NCBI RefSeq assembly: GCF_029227915.1
Contig: NC_079877.1
Coordinates: 20,175,851 to 20,239,850 of the forward strand
Direction of reading: 5' to 3'
From: Hydractinia symbiolongicarpus
Lineage: Eukaryota; Cnidaria; Hydrozoa; Anthoathecata; Hydractiniidae
DNA: 64,000 nt
Shown: positions 1 to 11,500 of the stretch, piece after piece
Position numbering within the stretch: the first letter of the stretch is position 1
Layout of the letters: every line of letters starts with the position of its first letter
The notes under the pieces: generated by a model
Databases searched by the model: none
What the model saw: the letters and a program-made list of their open reading frames with translations, nothing else
Told to the model about the DNA's origin: nothing
Program-made: the position numbers and the translations under genes

Positions 1-165
1 AACTATCTTATGAATAAGGAAAATGATGCAGATCAAGAAGTGCTAAGCAAACTAATGATGAACGCACTAATAAATTTCAACAAGAAAAGGCAAAGAATAA
101 ATACAATCAAAGTTTATCATAATTTTCAACCGAGTCATGCCAGAGACAATAACAGTGTGAATTGA
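1..165 (+). other. Open frame running in from the left edge
   Basis: Frame 1 is open from base 1 to a TGA at 163-165 (54 codons, rich in Lys, Asn and Gln). It has no domain I recognise and its start lies outside the window. It could be the end of an exon or chance open sequence in AT-rich DNA. Confidence 0.15.
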
Positions 166-454
166 TCCTTTCTGCTTAACGTTCAGCATGAGAATAGAAT
201 TGATATCTTAGGTGGTTGTCCAGTTAAGCGGTTGTTGTGCTAAGCACGCCTTTCGTTGTCCAAATGGGAGCTTTAATGCACTAGGACCCCCTTCGCGGGA
301 CACTCATTGATAACAGTTCCTATAAAAACTGAAGAGGCTATCCTGGGTAAATAATAGTAATAATAACTGGTCCTCAAGAAGATTTTAAAGAAAACATATG
401 ATGCTAATGACATGGTGAACAAAGCTTCACCAATTCAGGAAAATAAGGAAACTT

Positions 455-681
455 TATCACGAAAAGCAGTAAAAATGTGTATGTTACACTAAACTTTGCT
501 GAACAGTTCAAGATGAAATTAACCGGTGATGCTAGAAAAGAATTTGGTAGAACTTTTCATATCGCATAGCAAAATTAGGAAAACTATTAGAAGAGTCGGG
601 GAATATTCCTTTCTAATGGTAGAGAATTTTATCGAAGGCGAATTTTCCAAATATGTCAACAATGATGAAACAGTACATTAG
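455..681 (+). pseudogene. Possible alpha-kinase domain relic
   Basis: The frame around 616-681 reads VENFIEGEFSKY followed by NND. This resembles the segment of atypical alpha-kinases (eEF2K/TRPM7 type) that normally reads E-x-IEG-x-F-x-KYNNN. A different frame just upstream (about 472-570) reads VTLNFAEQFKMKL. A stop codon (TAG 679-681), a second stop near 570 and the frame change between the parts show that it is not a working gene. No catalytic Lys or zinc-binding Cys/His end is visible. Family assignment rests on one short motif and is tentative. Confidence 0.35.
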
Positions 682-1529
682 AATGGATTGTTGATACCAA
701 CCAAATTCAAAGGCTGAATATTTAGCTCACTTTACAATTCAAGTGTGTATTTGTTCAGATTTTTATTGTTATTGTTTATGCATTGATTTATAAATTGTTA
801 CTTTTTGTTCATAGAATACTGAAATATATATATTTTTGATAAAGTTTCTTACTTGATTTAAAGTAGAGGGTCCGTATATAACAGAGTCTGTAGCATCATC
901 TATGTCTTGATCCATATGGGTTTGTGTTAAGAAACACTGCGTAACACTGATAATAGATGTCTCTGTGCCCTTGTCTAACCTTGAAAAATTTGGAATCTCC
1001 TAGAATATAGGTACTCAAGATACCACCTACCAGTTATCTCTTGAATTTAAATTTGAGGTCCATACTCTTAAAAATGATATTTTTAGCTATATATACAACC
1101 ATAAATAGCTAGTGGAATTTACTGTTCTGATACGAGCTTGTCATGACCATCCATTGAAAAAATCCAATTACAATAGGAACGAAAATTTTCGGACAGAAGA
1201 ACTTTCGGATTTTTTTTTTGTCCAAAAATTTTTTCCGACGATACATTTTCGCCGAAAATTTAAGTTCTTAATGAAGGTCCTCTTGACATAAAGTTTGATT
1301 TTTTTTTTTCTTTTTTACTTCAGGCCTCGTGTTCATTAGGTCATACAATTTCGCTTTGAATTGATTCATTTTTTTAATTTTAGATTCTTTTTTTTGCATG
1401 GCAGTTCTCGGCCATCATAGACGACTGTCTTCTATAAGTTTTGAAAAAAGAGAATTCCAGTTGCAGGAATCGAAAACTTTTCCAGCATCCAATCTACAGA
1501 CATAAATAGGAGAATTTTTATTTTCGTAA
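682..1529. other. AT-rich interval, no gene seen
   Basis: No convincing coding sequence on either strand. Bases 1180-1270 contain several copies of a TTTTCGG/CCGAAAA motif in opposite orientations, possibly the worn end of a transposon. Confidence 0.4.
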
Positions 1530-2540
1530 TACTAAATGGTCTCTTTTACAATAAATTCCGCATGCAAGGTTGAAGAATTAGATTTGAAACCAAACTGAAA
1601 ATCATTAGTTATTTTGAGATCTGGATATTTATGTAGAATGATAGAATCCAATGCTTTTGTCAGAATAGGTATTAGACTAATTCCACGGTAGTTGTTTGGG
1701 TCAGAGAGTGATTTTTTATATGATTTCACAAGTGGTATTATAACTGAAGATGACATCAATGTAGAAATACTTTGTAAGTTCAGGATATATGTGTAGAAGT
1801 TTTTGAGCCATAGTTGACTTCGTGTGATGCATCGGAATTTATTTTAGGAGTATTCAATAACTTGTCAAAATGGGAAGAGAATTCTTCGACAATATCTTCT
1901 TTAGTTCGTTTGTTGTTAATGGTAAAAGGTCTTGATTTTGAGCGCTTTAGTGATCGCATCTTTTGCCAAAATTTTTTTAGCTTTGGTACGTTTGAGTTCA
2001 TCTATGTTGATATAGTATTTGCAAACGCATTTATTCTGTTCAAACTTCACACCCTTGCGAAACAGCTTCCTGCAGAATTGATAACGGTTATATGTCACAT
2101 TGTTTGGATCACGAGAAAAACCTTTTATTTTTCCATGCGTTAAAATGTTTTGATAAGTCATGTTTCAGTTTTGTGAGCTCGTTTGTCCACCAAGTTTTAG
2201 GTTGTTTAATTCTATTTGACACATGGGTCTGGTTGTATGCAGCAGATGAACAGTCTGATAATGTTTTACCACTTGATTTCATTGTCAAGTTCCGTAGAAT
2301 TAAATTGTTTGTCGTTGAATTTTTGTTCAATTTCAGTGTTATATGATTGTAAGAATACTCCATTCTTCCATAAAAATTTGGATCGGTCAGAAACAAATAT
2401 TTCCTTGAGAGGATCACGTCACAAAATAATTAAAAAATTGTTGCTTAAAAAACAGAAAACATTTACTGACATACTGTCTAGAATTAAAAAAAATTCTTTA
2501 AAATTTTGTCCACAAAATGCTTGTCATGTCGAACTTTAAT
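1530..2540 (-). pseudogene. Decayed LINE ORF2 fragment (non-LTR retrotransposon)
   Basis: Read on the minus strand, pieces in several frames follow the order of a CR1/jockey-type ORF2. First come segments from the linker between endonuclease and reverse transcriptase (2417 down to about 1780: TWWTNELTKLKHDLSKHF, then KFWQKMRSLKRS, then EEFSSHFDKLLN). Then comes the N-terminal part of the reverse transcriptase (1759-1532: LSDPNNYRGISLIPILTKAL, matching the P-x-NYR-P-I-SLLP motif, then FQFGFK). The fragments are separated by frameshifts and stops, and both the endonuclease and the catalytic YADD region are absent. It is a dead 5'- and 3'-truncated copy. It need not be the same family as the LINE at 26-51 kb. 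Confidence 0.75.
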
Positions 2541-2684
2541 AAGTGAAAACAATTAACATTAATAAGTGAAAACAATGTCACATTTTTGTGACGTCAAAAA
2601 CAAAATTTTTGGTTTTGTATTTTCACTTTGGAAATATTTCATTGAGATTATTTTCTGTAAAGCAAGAAAAAAAAAGAAAAAAAG

Positions 2685-3884
2685 CAAGAAAACAAAATAC
2701 ATAAGGACCTGGTTTTTAAGAACATTGAGACTGGGATTTTCATAAATATTAAGCACGTTTACAGCTGAAATCCAGAAATTCTTATGTATTATTTTATTTT
2801 CATTTTTTTTATGATTATTTTTATGATAAGCTCTATGCTCTATTAATTCATATTACTTACAAACTGTAAGTATTAAGGTTAACCATCACAATGCTTGATA
2901 CAAATGTACGATTTTTGACAGTCAGTAAGAGAGGGAGTAGTGACAGAGGAAGTGCGACAGTTACATAATCACAACAGCCAATACCGAAAATATTAATTTT
3001 AAATATCAGTTAACGCAACAAATGGTGAAAAATGATTTGTTGGTAACTCATGCAGCTAAGCTATAGCTACAACCATGGAAAAAATACTTGGGAAAATGCT
3101 ATAAGAAAATCCAACCTTTGAAATCTCTTTACTGTGCCATCCCCTTTCCCCTGAAGTCGATGTTTTTTTCTTTAGGTTTCTGGAATACTTCTGTTAGCAT
3201 CAGTCAAGCAAAATGATATTTACAATATGTCTTTCCAGGGTTGTAGCTTTTAGCGGCTGGCTACTTTTTGGCTTGCTATACTGGTAAGAAAACAAAATAC
3301 ATAAGGACCTGGTTTTTAAGAACATTGAGACTGGGATTTTCATAAATATTAAGCACGTTTACAGCTGAAATCCAGAAATTCTTATGTATTATTTTATTTT
3401 CATTTTTTTTATGATTATTTTTATGATAAGCTCTATGCTCTATTAATTCATATTACTTACAAACTGTAAGTATTAAGGTTAACCATCACAATGCTTGATA
3501 CAAATGTACGATTTTTGACAGTCAGTAAGAGAGGGAGTAGTGACAGAGGAAGTGCGACAGTTACATAATCACAACAGCCAATACCGAAAATATTAATTTT
3601 AAATATCAGTTAACGCAACAAATGGTGAAAAATGATTTGTTGGTAACTCATGCAGCTAAGCTATAGCTACAACCATGGAAAAAATACTTGGGAAAATGCT
3701 ATAAGAAAATCCAACCTTTGAAATCTCTTTACTGTGCCATCCCCTTTCCCCTGAAGTCGATGTTTTTTTCTTTAGGTTTCTGGAATACTTCTGTTAGCAT
3801 CAGTCAAGCAAAATGATATTTACAATATGTCTTTCCAGGGTTGTAGCTTTTAGCGGCTGGCTACTTTTTGGCTTGCTATACTGG
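2685..3884. repeat. Exact tandem duplication, 2 x 600 bp
   Basis: Bases 2685-3284 and 3285-3884 are the same 600-bp sequence; the printed lines 2701-3240 and 3301-3840 match base for base. The unit has no coding potential I can see. Near its end it contains an inverted pair, CTACAACCATGG and CCAGGGTTGTAG, similar to the CTACAACCCTGG motif at 29270. Identity this high means a very recent duplication or an assembly duplication. Confidence 0.9.
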
Positions 3885-4841
3885 CAAGCTAATTTTAATT
3901 TTTTTAACTGATCAGAAGTAAACTGTATATTGAGTTTTAGTTCTAAATTTACTTGGAAACAGTAAGTAAAAATGTATTCACATCATTCTAAAAACGGGGC
4001 TAGGTTTAACGTGCTAGGAGGTTTTAGAGGTTTAGCTAGCTAGCTAACATATACCAAAAGATACGCCCTTAAAATCTGCAATATTTTAATTTTTTTTGTC
4101 ACACTACCACTACCAAAACCCTCTTTATAACTGTGTAAACTACGATTGTGTGAAACTGCCAGTTAAAAATTGTAAAAGTCAACATTTTGTTGATACATTC
4201 TTCAAACTTGCATGCAAACAACCAGCATCCCCAAATTTGCTCATAACTAATCTCGTTTTCATGTTATTCTGCATTTTGAGTATGTATATTTCGCGGAACC
4301 AAATGGATATGAAAATAGGTCTACTCACATATAGATTATATGTAGTTCTAGGTAAATAAAAAAAATCCAATTTTTGCGGGACTTAAGGAGATGCGAACAA
4401 AAAACTATTTTGTGGCAGCCAGAAAATAAATTTTAAGCGAGAAAAAAATATAAATTTCTAAATCCTAAAATCTACGAAGGTAGCTATAATACAAATAAAA
4501 AATTATATTTCATAACTAAAGTATCTGTATATCTTCCTAACAACATTTTTACAAAATCTTTATGGCTGTATAGGATAAAAATAAGTAGATTTTGGATGTA
4601 CTTACCAGTAAACATCAAAAATAAGATCTTTTACTTAAGATAACCAAGAATATTTTACGTGCTGTAATAATAACTGCATTATATAACCTTCTCTGAACTT
4701 AAGAAATATCTATCATGATCAACAACAATATTTTTTTCATGTTTCGAGTCCCTTTTCCACAAAATACTACGAGCTTCGAACGAGAAAGTTTGTTATTATG
4801 AGATGGCGCCAAATGTGAATAAATATACAGACCGGAAACAT
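3885..4841. other. AT-rich interval, no gene seen
   Basis: Only short accidental open frames. A run of GCTAGC/TAGCTAGC palindromes lies near 4034-4050. Nothing else recognised. Confidence 0.4.
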
Positions 4842-4844
4842 TTA

Positions 4845-5496
4845 AGCTTGGTTCTCACTATGGGCTAACGATGAGCTAACCATAGAGCGCATGACGCGCT
4901 AAGACCTTAGCTCATAGTGTAAACGTAAAAGTACCTGCTTAGCTCACAGCTGAATTCGTCATTAGCTCGTCGTTAGCCGATTATTTGAAATCAAAATTTT
5001 TTTGATATGTTTTTTCGGTTAACAGTGAGGTAAGCTCACTTTCAGCAATCTTCAAAGGAAGCCGACATATATCGTGCTGAAAGCGATTTATGTTTTAAAA
5101 AATAGTAGTATGTTTCGTTGTGAAAAGCCATTTTAAAACTAAAATGGCTGACAAAATTGATATTTGAGGAAGAAGAAGAAGAAGAGTTTGTGTTCAGGGT
5201 GAAAGATTTTTTCTGCCTCTCTGACCCAAAGTCGTTTCCTCTTTCGTAATTTTGTTAATTCATTTCTTTCCAGGCTACGTCGTCTTCTTCGAAGTAGTAA
5301 TAATAACAAGACTTTCTTTCTATCTTTCTTTTTCATTCTTTCTTGCATTAGATTTGGCTACAAAAGAGCTAACGATGCATCGTAGTGTGAACGTGAAACG
5401 AATACATCAGGTACCCGCAGTTAAAAAATTGAAATCGGCTAACATATTATGCGCACTATGGTTAGCTCATCGTTAGCTCATAGTAAGAACCAAGCT
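4845..5496. mobile_element. PIF/Harbinger-like MITE, 652 bp
   Basis: The two ends are inverted repeats of about 45 bp: AGCTTGGTTCTCACTATG then GGCTAACGATGAGCTAACC on the left, and the reverse complement with two or three mismatches on the right (5452-5496). The element is flanked by TTA at 4842-4844 and 5497-5499, the 3-bp TWA duplication usual for PIF/Harbinger. A GAGCTAAC/GTTAGCTC motif recurs inside (4870-4990, 5365-5480). There is no transposase gene, so it is non-autonomous. The superfamily is inferred from the duplication length only. Confidence 0.7.
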
Positions 5497-5499
5497 TTA

Positions 5500-6225
5500 A
5501 CAACAAATCGAAACGCGCAATATGGTGGCGTCATTTTTTTTCACAAATCTTTACTTTCTTTATCTCTACTAACAAAGTAAAATATCAATTTATTCAGTAC
5601 GTTAGTAGTATAAAATAACAATGTTCCTCACATGTTTTTCAACATTTTTGCTATTTTGATCTTTAACTTTCTTTGATTCATTATTTTGTGCGTATTGATC
5701 CGTGACATCACAATAAGGAGAAATATATTTCATTGTTTTTTAATTTATTCACCTGTTTGGCAAATGTGTAAAAATACCGAATTATAAAAAAAATTCAGCC
5801 CTCACAAAGATGTAAACAAAACTATTTTTAACAGACCGTTTTATATTTTGGATCTAGTATGATGTCGTTCTGCAAAGCTTAACGTTTTTATGTGAAATAA
5901 CATCAAATTTTTATAACCCTACGAATATTTTCAATATAAAACATTCTTAGACTTTTTTTAGGACGTTTTTTGTTATGATGGTTGGATCATGTAAATTGAT
6001 TTATTATAGAGCTGACAATGCCAGCCGGTCTGGTCTTTAAAATCAACACAGTCTGAACTTTTATTCCACAACCGTGCCGTACGCAGTTCGCCTCTCCTTT
6101 AATTTTCGCGAACAGTGAAATTGACAAAAAGTTAATTGTCAAAAAAAAAAAAAAAATAATTGAAAATTAATTGCTTTATGGTAATACTCTGTAATCGTTG
6201 TCTAAAATACAATGTGCTTATTTAG
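5500..6225. other. Interval upstream of the zinc-finger exon
   Basis: No coding exon recognised. The last bases before 6226 form a plausible acceptor (TGCTTATTTAG), so part of this interval is probably intron. A poly-A run lies at about 6140-6155. Confidence 0.4.
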
Positions 6226-7123
6226 ATACAACCTGAAGGAGCACATGAAAGCTCATAGCGACAACCGCCCATACGAATGTGACTTTTGTAAAAAGGCGTA
6301 CAAAGATCGTGGCGCGCTGAATAAACATTTGTTAACACACCAAGAGAAAAAAGTGGAGTGTGAGATTTGTAAGCGACCATTTACAAACATGGCGCAGGTG
6401 AAAAGACACATGCAGTTTCATTATAGCTGGCCTGGAGATAGTTTTAAACGGAAAAGTAATATAGGACCAGATGGAGAAAAACTTAAATATAATTGTCAAT
6501 TTTGCGACAAAACTTTTAATCATTACTCAAATATGAACGCCCACGTGCACAAGAAGCACAAAGAAAAGAAAATACAATGCACGGAATGCCCGAAAACATT
6601 TGCCTACCAGTACGAACTAAGAGAACATATGTTCATCCACCTAGGAGGAGTGAGTTCGAAGTTTAAATGCCAGTTCTGTGAGAAGTCGTTTCAGCGCTCG
6701 ACTACTTTAAAAAACCACGAACGTACAACACATTTGGGAATAAAACGCTTTAAGTGCGAAATATGCAATAAAATGTTCGGAACTAAATTCAACATGAAGG
6801 TACACGTAGAGAAGTTGCACAGTGAGAACGCGGAGGGCACAGAAAGCAAAACGCGCAAGCCGAGAACAAACCGCAACGTACAGCGCGAACAAGATGTCGG
6901 AAACACTACCATGCCAACCACCAATAACCATTTAATTCAGCAAATTCCTGTTTCGGTTCCGCCCATACACCAACATCCACTACTGCGAAACATTAGCACC
7001 AGCGATATTATAAGAAATGCTATATCGCATATACCCGAGCTAGGTTACTTTCAGCCTTTGCAGCCACATGCCAGAGGGTATCAATTTTACGGTATGCCAA
7101 CTTCAGATTTCAACGTAACTTGA
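6226..7123 (+). CDS. C2H2 zinc-finger protein, 3' terminal exon
   Basis: The open frame runs 6212-7123 (303 codons from an ATG at 6212). It encodes six complete C2H2 fingers at residues 23-43, 50-70, 95-116, 123-143, 153-174 and 182-203, each with the C-x2-C...H-x3-5-H spacing. They are followed by a basic, disordered tail of about 100 residues. At the very start there is only the second half of another finger (YNLKEHMKAH). The sequence just before it, TTATTTAG, is a good splice acceptor, so I place the true exon start at 6226 and treat the upstream ATG as intronic. The half finger would then be completed by an exon further upstream, which I could not find in this window. Such proteins usually bind DNA in the nucleus; the target cannot be told. 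The coding sequence is more GC-rich than its surroundings, which supports a functioning gene. A short single-exon protein starting at 6212 is the alternative. Confidence 0.85.
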
Positions 7124-8521
7124 TCCGATCCGATAAGCAGTGCAAGAAATTGACTTTATTGGAGTTAAAATACTTACATCTAAAAGGAGTGTCACAGCTG
7201 TATTGGAAATGGCGCTATTTGTCCATAATCAATTGGTTCAAACTATTTCGCAGCTAACGTTAATATTATTTCAAAAGTCTTGCAAGATCTGATGGAAATT
7301 AGAAGCCTCATTAGATCAGCATATCACTCCATCAAATCGTCCGATGAAGATTAGGCTGTTACGCATCACGACTTAAGACTTAAGTTTTCCCGTGTGTAAT
7401 AGTTGTATTAGAATATTGATAAATTGATAAAAAGTGATAAACAGACCCACCAAGTTTGACGTACTGCTAAAATAGTTTTGATACCACACTTAATGTCAAA
7501 TTGCACCCATTTTTTTTACATATAAGTAACCGGTTTATAAGCAACTAAATTAAAATCTGTAAGGTTGCTATAAGCAACTTTAGTATAAGGTAATATTAGA
7601 TATAAGCAACAATTTATGATTTGAGTCAAATTTTACAAACACATTATATACCAAACCAACAGCATTGGTTCTCAATGGTTTTTCTCCAGATAATCATCAT
7701 TTCGTCTTCTGTGGTGTGGATATTATGTAAGAATTTTACATCAAATAAAACAATTCGAGTAATTGTTAGCAGGGTTTTTGCAAAGTGTTCGGTTTTCTTC
7801 CAGGAAATTGTTAAGCAGCTTTTCTATCAATTTAAAGGTATTTTTAGCAACTCCAGTACCAGGTTAAAAGACAAGTTGCTGACAGAAAACAAATCAAAAG
7901 TTCAAAAGCTTCAAACATCAAGCTATACAAAAAAAAGTTTTCTGAAGTTCTCTCTGGCCTTTCAGAAGAACAAAAATGTAATCAAACTATTTAAAGTTAA
8001 ATGTTGTTACACATACATTTATAATCTTCACACTGCAGACAAATAATAATTCATGTCATTTGCAGAAAAAAGCTTTTCTGGTCCACTTTCTGCCTCTGCA
8101 AGAAGAAAAATGCACAGAAATAAGTCGAACATGGCCGAAGTTGCCCGATAATATAAGTCGGATGATACGTGTTTATAGTGACAATTGAGAAATCTTGTGT
8201 ATATACGGTATAAATACATTGTATGTATATTTACATTAATTTTATCAACTCGGAAATGGACTCTACATTGTTCAGAAAGTTTAGTTTGAGGGCCTTTTTG
8301 GCCCTTAGCTGCATAAATTTTGGCCTTGCTAATAAAAAAATCAGATTAAAGATATACAAAATTCACCATGACCAACCTTATATAAAACTTAAGAAACCCT
8401 GGGGACGAGGTTGGTATCCTTCCACTGGCATCCAAAATAATCGTCTCCTCGTCGGCAAAGCACGGTAAGAAAAAAAAGAATTTACGGCAAAACATTACCT
8501 CATTATTTCCCAGAAATTAAA
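7124..8521. other. Intergenic interval between the zinc-finger exon and the WDFY2-like gene
   Basis: Probably holds the 3' UTR of the zinc-finger gene and the promoter of the next gene. A 141-codon open frame (7621-8046) is Lys/Ser/Phe-rich and resembles nothing I know. At 8397-8414 there is one copy of the dispersed terminus CCCTGGGGACGAGGTTGG, shared with several other places in the window. Confidence 0.4.
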
Positions 8522-11500
8522 ATGGCGGCTGAACTAAAAAGTAGCACACAGAGTAGGAATTGTAATAAGAAACCAAAACCTATCTTAATTAGCAAGCTCG
8601 ATCTCCCAGGGGACAGTATATATAGTGCAGTCTTTATCCCACATGAAGATTCTGTAATAACTGTTTCGTCAGACAAGTAAGTGACTTTATTACGAAAAGT
8701 TTCGTTTTGTTTTAGCAGGAATTTTTTGTTAAGTGACACTGACTAAATGCATGTTCTGGAGCACCGGTGCCTTTCTTAACGGCTTGTGACAATCTTCGTC
8801 TGTAAAATTAGGGTTGATTGAGAATAATATGTAGATGATAAAGACATCAGTCTAAAAAAAGCCCTGTCTAATGATGTCAAACCCATTTCGCTACATAACT
8901 ATATAGTTTTACTCTAGCTACATCATCTCTTAAATAAATCAACTTGGTAAAACCCCTCATAATGGAGCAAGGTATTTTCTAGTAGGCATAAGTGAAATGA
9001 ATTTATTTTAATGTAAGATTCATTAAAATTACTTCTGTAACCTCTATCCAATGGTCTTAGTACATGACAATGACCTCCTCTCTAGCAAAGAAGACTTCAA
9101 AAAATAATTTATTTTCAACATTCAAGTAGATACTTGAATGTTGAAAATTAATTATTTTTTGAAGTCTTCTTTTCTTAAGTCACAGTGCTCAATACATTGA
9201 AGTAGAGCAGCAATATATTCAGGTATAAAGAAAACAACAGAATTTTTGTTTGTATTAAAATTTCATGCTGCTGTAAGGGCAACAATCCTCAGCAAATCCG
9301 TACATTCTGTTTGTAAACGTAAACTGCACATAACTACACCATCCCAGTTTAAAACGCTTTGACCCTGTCTGTAAGCTGTAGGTACTGTTTGCAAACAGAA
9401 CATTGCTACGCCATCTCGATTTAAAACGCTTTAAACGTGTTAAAAAAAGCAATTTTTTATAAAACATTCACAAAATTACCTGTTATGAGTCTTTTAAGAA
9501 TTTTGGCTTAACTTTTTGTTGTATTGCTCCTGAAATAAGAATTTAACAAATTATTGTCACTTCTTGATTATTATATATGTGGGTATTGATTTTCTTAAAT
9601 TTTATCTATAAAAATATTTTGCAGGTACGTAAATCCGCGATTTGGCCATAATACAGTTTCTGAAATTAGTATTATTAAGGAAGAATAAATAATTCTGCCA
9701 TAAACTAGTTCTTATAACCCCTTCTCCCTTATATTTTAAACTCAGCTGTTTAGGTGACTATATTATGCACCCTTTTATGAGAATAAAAAAAATTCTAAGC
9801 AAAGAATTTTTTAATCTAATTTATTGTATTTGCAGTGAAAATATGGTGTTGTAATAAGTATAAACTGCACCTTTTAAGGATATTGTAAGGGAAAGTGAGC
9901 ATGATTTTTTAAGTCACAATATCTTCTTCACATTAATTTAATATATTTGTGACTCATAAATATATATTTATGAGTGTTTAAATGCACACATATATAGATC
10001 TTCTTCCTACAGTTCTCTGGTTTGTATTGCCCATAGTTAGTTCACCATTTTCACATATTTTACGTTGTGAGCTATGCTATGTATATATATATTTTGTTCA
10101 CGCTTATTAATATTATATAGAGATGTGTTATTACCTTGGCTTTGTTGTTGCTTATATTATATATGTGTTCTACTTTCATTTCATGCTTGTATATATTTTC
10201 AGCTATTACTATATATAAATGTTTTGTAACTTTTGTCCTATCTACAGCAATAGAACTGTACTCTACAATGATGAGTTTTTATGTGTGAGTTTAAAAATAT
10301 ATAAATATTTGGAAAGATCTCAACATTTTCTATAGGTTGATATAAGTTTTTCGTGTTAAAATGAAAAGTATATACCTTGAGTGCATTAATTTTTTGCGAG
10401 CATTAAATCTCGCGAATTTTGCAATTTAATGGGCTAATTTGCGAAATTTTGTGCTCGTGAAATTTTTGAAAAAGGCCAATTCGCGAAAATTAATGCTCAC
10501 AAAATTTTTGAAAATGTTGATTCACAAAAATTAATGCTTGCAATATTTTTAATTTTTCTAATTTTATTATTATTTTTGACGCGTTTGATGATGAGCGAGG
10601 TGACTAAACTATTTTTATATTTACTGAGTTCTTCTATTAACTTAATACATTAAGCTCTAAATTGACCACAACTTGTTCTACAATTTCAATTCTTCTCCAC
10701 GTAACCATGGTTTTTAAAATATTATGTGAAATGATATATCTTATCATTTAGTATATATTTACCTGTATGGTTAAATCGTATCTCAGGTTGACCATATCTC
10801 ATTTGCCTTTAGAAACTTAAAAGAAATCAAACCTTGTATCAACTTTTTCCTTTGTTACTTGTCCATTCTCTACCTCGTCCCCAGGGCTTCTTCTCTCTCA
10901 AAAAAAAAATCAGAAATATTTTCAAAAAAGGCAAGGAGCCCTGAAAATGAGGTTGGTCCATTCTACCATTCGCGAAAATAAATGCTCGCAAAAAATTTCA
11001 CATTCATCCATTCCCGCAAAATTAATGCTCGCAAAATGTAACTTTTTTCGACTCGCGAAATTAAATGCTCACGAAAATTAATGCACTTAAGGTACACCGG
11101 ATTTATAAGGTGGAGAAAATTTGACCCCCTCCTTCATGTCGATTTTTTTTTACAAATTCACTGAATTTTTTTCCCATCTTCTTGGATCATCTTATCCGGG
11201 AGGGATGTATCTAAAATGGTTTTTCGATTTTTTTCTTAATTCTAAGTCGTTTTGTTTAAATTTGCCTTTTTTTCCGAAATTCAACTCTTTGTAACTTATA
11301 TTTTTCACAACTTACACCATAACTTTTGTCAGAGTTATCAAAGCAGAAAAACGAAAAACCATTCAGGATATATTATTCAGCTTGATTTTAAACCAACTCT
11401 CCTACGAGAGGTTAACTGCTTATGTAAAAGAAAGTCGAAATATAAGCACTATATACTTTATGAAAAAATTAACACAGAGAAAAAAGAGCTTTACAAATGT

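Noticed and set aside
5139-5348. Lys/Arg-rich minus-strand frame in the MITE
   Set aside because: It comes from a CTT/GAA-rich stretch within the non-autonomous element.
7621-8046. 141-codon frame between the zinc-finger and WDFY2-like genes
   Set aside because: No domain, repetitive Lys/Ser/Phe composition, no splice or start support.
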